A DNA stretch of 64,000 nucleotides from contig NZ_JABWRP020000014.1 of assembly GCF_014269035.2 (NCBI RefSeq), positions 62,001 to 126,000 on the forward strand. Direction: 5' to 3'. Made by a program: the position numbers and the translations under genes. The notes beneath the pieces are model-generated. The model was given only the letters and a program-made list of their open reading frames with translations, was not told the DNA's origin and did no database searches. The DNA comes from Pseudomonas vlassakiae (GTDB taxonomy: Bacteria > Pseudomonadota > Gammaproteobacteria > Pseudomonadales > Pseudomonadaceae). Shown here piece by piece: positions 38,101 to 47,100 of the stretch (position 1 is the first letter of the stretch; each line of letters starts with the position of its first letter).

Positions 38101-41100
38101 TGTCACGGCCGTCACCCTGCACGTCGGCAAGGCCGAACGGCAGGGTCGGCGCGTCGATGTCGGCCAGTTGCGCGCGGAAGAACGCCTCGTGCTCGGCCGG
38201 GCTGATGCCCAGGCGGGCCTGGGCCACGTAGTTGCGGTACGGCACCGGGGCATGGGCGGGGGCCGGGGCGCCCTGCAGCAAGCCTTGCAATTCTTCGCCA
38301 ATCACTTCCAGGGCGGTGTGATCGAGCACGATGTGGTGGAACTGAAGGGTGGCATCGAGCGCGCCATCGCCCTGACCCTGGAACAGCTGGAGCAGCGGCG
38401 CCCGGTCCAGGCGCATCGCCGGCAAGCCCCCCTCAAGGGGACCCGCCAGCACGCCAGGCACGCTGCGCAGGACCACCTGAACCGGCTGTGGCAGGCCGTC
38501 CCAAAGCACCGCGGTGCGCAACACATCGTGGCGAGCGACGACCTGGTCGAGGGCGTCGGCAAACGCCTGCAGGCGTTCGAAGTTGTCGAAACGCAGGCGC
38601 GAGTAAAGCACGTAGGGGTCGTGCTCGGCCGCGCTCAGGTGATGATAAAGAATGCCTTCCTGCAAGGGTGCCAGCGGGTAGATGTCCTGCACGTTGGCAG
38701 CGCCACCGGGTACGCAGGCGACAATCCTGTCGATGCTGGCCTGGTCGAGCTCGATCAGGCTGAGAAGGTCCGGGGTGATGTGGCGACAGCCCTGCGCAAT
38801 ACGGTTCTCGGGCACTTCGACCTGCTGAATATGCCCCAAGGTCGCTGCCAGGGCGGCAATGGTCGGCTGGCCGAACAAGGTACGCACATCCACCTGCAGG
38901 CCTTCCAGGCGCAGGCGTGCGGTGAGGCTCACGGCCAGTAGCGAGTGGCCGCCCAGCTCGAAGAAGTTGTCGTGCCGCCCTACGCGCTGCACGCCCAGCA
39001 GTTCGCTCCAGATCGTGGCCAGCAGGGTTTCGGTACTGCCTTGCGGGGCTTCGAAAGCGCGCTGCTGCAGCACTGCGTCGGGCGCTGGCAGAGCTTTGCG
39101 ATCCAGCTTGCCGTTGGGGGTCAGCGGCAGCTGGTCGAGGTGAATGTACTGCGCCGGTACCATGTACTCCGGCAATTGCCGCTGCAACGCCTGGCGCAGG
39201 CTGTCCGCGGCGTGTGGCTCACCGGTGTGATAAGCGACCAGGCGCGCCTCGAACGCCTGCACCACCGCCTCGCGCACACCCGCGATGCGGGTCAGGCAAG
39301 CCTCGATCTCACCGGGTTCGATGCGCAGGCCGCGGACCTTCAGCTGATGATCGTTGCGCCCAAGGAATTCGAGGCTGCCGTCGGCACGTTGGCGCACCAG
39401 GTCGCCGCTGCGGTACAGCCGCTCGCCAGCCACGAAGGGGCTGAGAATGAAGCGCTCGGCCTGCGCTTGGGGCAGGCCCAGGTAGCCACGGGTCACACCA
39501 GCGCCACCGATATGCAGGTGGCCGGCCACGCCCCACGGCACTGGCTGGTCGTGGCTGTCGAGCACATACAACGTCGTGTTGTCGATCGGTTTGCCAATCG
39601 GCACGCTGCCTCGTGGCAGCGGCGTGCCAGGTTCAAGCGTCCAGACGCTGCAGTCGACAGTGGTTTCGGTCGGGCCGTAGACGTTGTGCAGGCGCACACC
39701 AGGCAGGCGCTGGCGTACCCATGCGGCCAACGCCTCGGTCAGCTCGCCGCCGCCGCAGACGATGTCGCTCAGGCTGGTACACGCGGCGCTCTGTTCCTGC
39801 TCAAGGAACTGCTGCAGCAAGGCTGGCACGAACTGCGCCACGTTCACTTGCTGGCGCTGGATCAATTCGGCGAGGTACTGCCCATCGCGCTGGCCATCCG
39901 GCCGCGCAACGACCAGGCGCAAACCGCTGCACAGCGGCCAGAACAGCTCCCATACCGAAGCATCGAAGCTGATCGGCGTCTTGTGCAGCACGCTCCCGGC
40001 CACCCTGCACAGGCGTCGGCTCCAGTGCAGCAGGTTGACCACGTTGCGGTGCTCGACCATCACGCCTTTCGGTACGCCAGTGGAGCCGGAGGTATAGATC
40101 ACGTAGGCGAGGTGCTGCGCCGTCAGCCCTGCCACCTGCGGGTTGCTGATCGGCTGGTCGTCCCAGCCTGGCCGGTCAAGGTCGACCAGCAGCGCATGCT
40201 GCGCCACGCCACGCGTTGCCGCATGTACCAGCAGCGCATGGGGCGCGCTGTCGTCCAGCATGTGGCGAATGCGCTCGGCCGGGTAGCTCGGGTCAACCGG
40301 CACATAGGCGCCGCCAGCCTTGAGAATGGCCAGCAGGCCGACCACCAGCGAGAGCCCACGTTCGACGCAGATCGCCACGCGGTCGTCGGGTCTTACCCCA
40401 AGGGCAATCAGGTGGTGGGCCAGGCGGTTAGCCTGTTCATCGAGCTGGCGGTAGCTCAATTGGCCCTCTTCAGCGACCAGCGCCGGGGCATCCGGCGTGG
40501 ACCTGGCCTGCGCTTCGAACAGGCGGTGCAGCGGTTGCTGCAGATCGTGCGGGTATGCGCTGGCGTTGGCCTCGACCAGCAGGTGCTGACGCTCCTGAGG
40601 TGCCAATACGGGCAAATGCTGCACCGGAAGTTGCGGTTGCTGTTCCAGCGCATCGAGCAGGCCGGCCAGCACCTGCAGCAGTTGCTCGCCGACGCGTTGT
40701 GCGCCGACCTGCGCCGAGACCTGGGCGGTGATGCGCAGGCCGTCGCCAAGGTCGTCGACGTTGACGCTCAACGGGTAATTGCCGTGGCCGCCGCTGGGCA
40801 ACGCCTGGATGCCTTGCAGGGCTTCGCGGTGCGCCTGCTGCTCACTGGCACTGGCGCCGTGGCGGTAATTGAGCATGGCGCTGAACAACGGCGTCGGCGC
40901 GGCCACGCCGCTGCAACGCTGGGCCAGGGCCAGCGAGGCGTGCTCATGGACCAACAGCGCACTCAGGCGCTCATGGGCCAGACGGACGCCATCGCGCACG
41001 CCTAGCCCGTGCAGGTCCAGGCGCAACGGCAAGGTGTTGATGAACATGCCCAGGCCGCGATCGGCGCCGACCCCGCCTTGCAGGCGCCCGAGCAGCACGG

Positions 41101-44100
41101 TGCCGAACACCACACTGTCCGTGCCACTGGTGGCCGAGACCAGCCGCGCCCAGGCCAGGTGCAGCAGGCTGGCAGCACTGACCCCTGATTGCTGGGCCTG
41201 CTGACGCAGGCGTTGGTACTGGCTGCTGTCGAGCTGCACGGTGGCCAGCTCGAAACCGTCGGCCTGGCCCTGCAGGTCGGTCAGGCCATAGGGCAGCGTG
41301 GGTTCGTCGATGTCACCGAGTTCGGTACGGAAGAACGCTTCGTGCTCGGCCTCACTGATGGCGAGCCGGGCCTGGGCCACGTAATTGCGGTAAGGCACCG
41401 GCGCCCGGGTCGGCTGCTGGCCATGCAGGTGGTCGCGGATTTCGTCCAGCACCAGCTTCATGGCGGTGTGGTCCAGGGCGATATGGTGGAACTGCAACGT
41501 GGCGTCGATGGCGCCCTCGGACTCGCTGTACAGCAGGCGAATCATGGGCGCCTGGTCCAGCCTGATGGCCTGTGAGCCGGCGCCGACGATGCTCGGTGCG
41601 CTGCGCCAGACCACCTGCACCGGCTGGCGCAAACCATCCCAGAGCACGGCGGTGCGCAGCACATCGTGGCGGGCGATGACCTTGTCCAGCGCAGCCGCAA
41701 AGGCTTGCAGGCGTGCCAGGCTGTCGAACACGACACGCCATTGCAGCAGGTACGGGTCGGCCCCCGTGGCGCTGAGGTGGTGATAGAGGATGCCTTCCTG
41801 CAGCGGCGCCAGCGGGTAGATGTCCTGCACGTTGGCGGCACCACCCGGCACCGTGGCGACGATGCGGTCAATACTGGCCTGGTCCAGGTCGATCAACGGC
41901 AACAGGTCCGGCGTGATCCGGCTGCAGCCCGCCACTATGCGGTTTTCCGGCACCACCACCTGACGGCCGTTGCCCAGCGCTGCAGCCAGTGCAGCCACCG
42001 TGGGCTGCCCGAACAGCACGCGCACGTCCGTGTGCAGACCGCGCTGGCGCAGGCGCTCGATCAGGGTCACGGCCAACAGCGAGTGGCCGCCCAGTTCGAA
42101 GAAATTGTCATGCCGCCCTACCCGCTCGACGCCCAGCACTTCGGCCCAGGCGGCGGCGATGGCGATTTCGCTTTCGCCCAGCGGGGCGACATAGCCTTGC
42201 TCCGCCAGTTCGGGCTCCGGCAGCGCCCGACGATCCAGCTTGCCATGGCTGGTGAGCGGCCACTGCTCCAGGCGCATGAACGCCTGCGGCAGCATGTGCG
42301 CCGGCAGGCTCGCCTGCAGCGCCTGACGCAGCGCATCGAGCTCGACGGGTGCCGTTTCGGTGAACCAGGCCAGCAGCCGTTCGCCGCGTACCAGCACCAC
42401 GGCATGCTCGATGCCAGGCTCGGCAGCCATGGCGGCTTCGATCTCGCCCAGCTCGACGCGCATGCCGCGGATCTTCACCTGGTCATCGTTGCGGCCCTGG
42501 TAGTCGAGGCTACCGTCGGCGTTCCAGCGTACCAAGTCGCCGCTGCGGTACATGCGTGCCCCCGGCAGGCGGCTGAACGGGTCGGGCAGGAAGCGCTCCT
42601 CGGTCAGTTGCGGGCGGTTGAAATAACCCCGGGCGACCTGGCCGCCACCGATGTACAGCTCGCCGGTGACCCCCACCGGTACCGGCTGACGACGCTGGTC
42701 GAGTACATACACGCGGGTGTTGGCGATCGGTTGGCCGATATGCAGTGCACCGCCAGGCAGAACCTTGCCAGACGTGGCGACCACGGTCGTCTCGGTCGGC
42801 CCGTAGTTGTTGACCAGCTCGAAGCCAGGGTCGCGGTCGAACTGGCGCAGGCGGTCGCCACCGATCAGCAACGTGCGCAGGGTCGGGTGCCGGCGTTCGC
42901 GGCGCAACACCTGCTCGGCGACCGGCGTCGGCAGGAAACTGACCTTGAGCGGCTGTTCCAGCCACCAGTCGAGCAGCGCCTCTACCTGCTCGTTGGCGAT
43001 GTGCGCGGGCGGCAGGTGCAACGTGGCGCCGACACACAACGCCGGCCAGACTTCCCAGGCCATGGCATCGAAACCAAAACCGGCGACGCTGGACGTGCGC
43101 TCTCCAGCCCCCAGCGCGAACGCCTGGCAGTGCCAGTGCACCAGGTTGGCCAGGGTCTGGTGCTCGATCATCACCCCCTTGGGCTGGCCGGTGGAGCCCG
43201 AGGTGTAGACCACGTAGGCCAGTTGATGGGCATCGAGCCCGGGCACTTGAGGGTTGCTGTCGACGGGGTGCCAGCTGCCTGGCTGGTCGAGGTCCAGCCG
43301 CGCAAGGTGGCCCGGCAGCCCCTCGATAGCCGAGTCAGCCAGTACCAGCGTCGGCGAGCTGTCAGCCAGCAAGTAGGCGATGCGCTCGTGTGGGTAGGCC
43401 GGGTCCACCGGCACATAGGCCGCCCCGGACTTGAGCACGGCCAGCAAGCCAATCAGCCGCTCGGTGCTGCGCGGCAGGCACAGGGCGACCCGGTCGCCAC
43501 ACTGCACACCGTGCTCGATCAGGCGGTGGGCCAGGCGGTTGGCGCGCAGGTTGAGCTCGCCATAACTCAGGGTTCGATCGCCCTGGCACAGGGCCGTCGC
43601 TTCGGGTGCTCGGGCAGCCTGGGCCTCGATCAGGGCATGCACGGTGTGCCCCTGCGGATACGCTTGCGCCGTGGCATTGAAGCGGCCAAGCAGTTGCTGG
43701 CGCGTTGCCTCATCGATGATCGGCAAGGCATCGACCGTGGCCTCCTGGCCAGACTCCAGCGCCTGCAACAGCTGCGCCAGCGTGTTGGCCATCCACTCGG
43801 TGACACGGGCGGCACCGATGCCCTCGACGGCCAGCACACTGAGGCTGAAAGCCTCGCCAAGGTCGTTGACGCTGAGGGTCAGCGGGTAGTTGCTGCGCTC
43901 CTCACCGCCCAGCAGGCGCACGCCCTCCCAGATGCCCTCGCCTTCGCGCGGCGCATCGGCGGCGCTGTGGCGGTAGTTGAGCAAGGCGCTGAACAACGGC
44001 ACCGAAGCGGCCACGCCACTGCACCGCTGAGCCAGGGCCAGCGGGGCATGTTCGTGGCCGAGCAGTGCCGACAGGCTGCGATGGGTGGCGCGTACCGCTG

Positions 44101-47100
44101 CGTGCACGCCAGCACGGGTGTCGACCCGCACCGGCAGGGTGTTGATGAACATCCCCAGTGCACGGTCAGCGCCTTCGCCCCCTTGCAGGCGGCCCATCAG
44201 TACGGTGCCGAACACCACGTCAGCGCGGTTGGCCAGCACGCCCAGCACACGCGCCCAGGCCAGGTGCATCAGGCTGGCGGCGCTGACACCCAGCTGCCGC
44301 GCCTGGCTGCGCAGGCGCAGGCTGAGGCCGGCATCCAGGGCCAGGAAGGCGCTGTCGATATGGCGCCCGTCGCCCTGCACATCGGCAAGGCCCAGCGGCA
44401 AGGTCGGCTCGTCGACGTCGGCCAGCATCTCGCGGAAGAACGCCTCCTGGCTGGCAGGGTCGGCCCGCCGCGCCTGGGCCACGTAGTTGCGATAAGGCAC
44501 CGCCGGCGGCAGGGGCTCGCCTGGAGCGAACAGCACGGCGCGCATTTCCCGGGCGACCACGTCCATGGCGGTGTGGTCCAGGGTCAGGTGATGGAACAGC
44601 AGGATCGCCACCACCTGCTGGTTGCGCGGGTCGAGGCTGTAGTACAGCCGGGTCAGCGGTGCCTGGCCCAGGTCCAGCCGGTGGTGGCGCGCATCGAACC
44701 GCGCGTGCAACTGCTCGATGCGTGATACGCCAGGTTCATCGTCCAGCTCAACTTCGCACACGGCCAGCTCGGCACTGCGCCACACCACCTGCAGCGGCTG
44801 CGCCAGCCCCTGCCAGTGCACCGCGGTGCGCAGGATGTCATGGCGGTCGATGACCTGCTGCAAGGCGCCGGCCCAGGCCAGCAGGCGCTCGACGCTGTCG
44901 AATGCCAGGCGCGTCTGCAGCAGGTACGGGTCGCCCTGCTCGGCGCTCAGGTGGTGGTAAAGGATACCTTCCTGCAACGGCGCCAGCGGGTAGATTTCCT
45001 GCACGTTGCTGGCACCGAACGGTACCGTGGCGACAATGGCGTCGATGCTGGCCTGGTCCAGTTCGATCAGGCTGAGCATGTCCGGCGTGATCCGCGTGGC
45101 ACCCTGTGGCACTCGGTTGGCCGGGACCTTCAGCGCTTCGCCGAGGGCTGTCGCGCTGGCCAGCGCAGCCACGGTCGGCTGGGCGAACAGCACGCGCACA
45201 TCGATGACCAGGCCGGCCTTGCGCAGGCGCTCGACCAGGGTCACGGCCAACAGCGAGTGGCCACCCAGTTCGAAGAAGTTGTCCTGCCGCCCGACCCGCT
45301 CCATCCCCAGCACCTCGGCCCAGATCCCGGCCATGACAAGCTCGGTCTCGCCTTGCGGCGCTTCATAGGCCTGCCCTGGCAGCAAGACGCCATCGGGGTC
45401 GGGCAACGCTCGGCGGTCGAGCTTGCCGTGGCTGGTCAGCGGCAGCGCGTCGAGGCGGATCAACGCCCATGGCTGCATGTGCGCCGGCAAACTGGCCTGC
45501 AGGGCCTGGCGCAAGCGTTCAGGGTCGACCGGCGCGATTTCGGTGTACCAGGCCAGCAGGCGCCCTTCGCGCACCAGCACCGCCGCATCGTCGATCTCCG
45601 GCTGAGCGGCCAAGGTGGCCTCGATCTCACCCAACTCCACGCGCATGCCGCGGATCTTCACCTGATCATCGTTGCGACCTTGGTAATCGAGGGTACCGTC
45701 GGCATTCCAGCGCACCCGGTCGCCGCTGCGGTACATACGCCCGCCTGGGTTGAAGGGGTCGTCGAGGAAGCGTTGTGCAGTGAGTTCAGGGCGGTTGAAG
45801 TAACCACGGGCGACCTGTACCCCGCCGATGAAAAGCTCGCCCGTGACGCCGACCGGCACCGGTTGCAAGCCTTCGTCGAGGACATACACGCGGGTGTTGG
45901 CGATCGGCTGGCCGATATGCAGGGCGCCGCTGTCGGTGACCTGGCCGGAGGTAGCCACCACCGTGGCTTCGGTCGGGCCGTAGTTGTTGACCAGGGCAAA
46001 GCCTGGGGCGCGCTCGAACGGGTGCAGGCGATCGCCGCCGACCAGCAGCGTGCGCAAGGTCGGGTGCTGGCGATCACGGCGCAGCGCCTGTTCGGCCACC
46101 GGGGTGGGCAGGAAGCTGACCTGCAGCGGCTGCGCCAGCCACCAGTCGAGCAGCTCGTCGACGTGTTCGTTGCCGATGTGTACGGGCGGCAGGTGCAGCG
46201 TGGCGCCTGCGCACAGGGTTGGCCAGACCTCCCAGGCCAGGGCGTCGAAGCCGAAGCCGGCAACGCTGGAGCTGTGCGAACCGGCCGTCAGTTCGAACGC
46301 CTGGCAGTGCCAGTGCACCAGGTTGGCCAGGGCCTGGTGTTCGACCATCACGCCCTTGGGTTGGCCGGTCGAGCCGGAGGTGTAGACCACATAGGCCAGG
46401 TGCTGCGCATCCAAGGCAGGCAGCTGTGGATTGCTGGCGTTGGCGGCGAACGCCTCGGCCTGGTCCAGGTCCAGGCGCGGTATCGGCGGCAAGCCTGCGA
46501 TGGCAGCGTCGGCCAGCACCAGCGCCGGCATGCTGTCTTCCAGCAGATAGGCGATACGCTCTGCCGGGTAGGCCGGGTCTACCGGGACATAAGCAGCGCC
46601 GGCCTTGAGCACCGCCAGCAGGCCGACCAGGCGCTCCGGGCGCCGTGGCAGGCACAGGGCAACCCGGTCGCCCGGCTTGACGCCCCGTTCGATCAAGCGA
46701 TGGGCCAGCTGATTGGCACGCCGGTTCAGCTCGCCGTAGCTCAATGCCAGGCCATCCTGTCGCAGCGCGCACGCCTCAGGGGCGCGCGCGGCCTGCGCTT
46801 CGACCAGCGCATGCACGGTCAGCCCTTGCGGGTAGGCCCGGGTCGTGCGGTTGAATTGCTCCAGCACCTGTTGGCGCTCTGCCTCGGGCAGCACCGCCAG
46901 CGTTTGCAGCGGCGTTTCGGGAGCCTGTTCAAGTGCCCCGACCACGCTCGACAGCACCTGCGCGAACTGCTCGCAGACCCGCGCAGCCCCCCACTGCGGC
47001 AGGCTCTGCACGGTCAGCCGCAGGTCATCGCCTAGGTCATCGACGCTGACGGTGAGCGGGTAGTCGGTGCGTTCTTCGGCCCCGACGATGTCGATACCTG

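Noticed and set aside
35747..38941. Plus-strand open frame of about 1064 codons opposite synthetase 2
   Set aside because: Same reason; it recurs opposite each Ser or Leu module, as expected from repeats, and matches no family.
41666..44725. Plus-strand open frame of about 1019 codons opposite synthetase 2
   Set aside because: Shadow of modules 3 and 4; no start signals.
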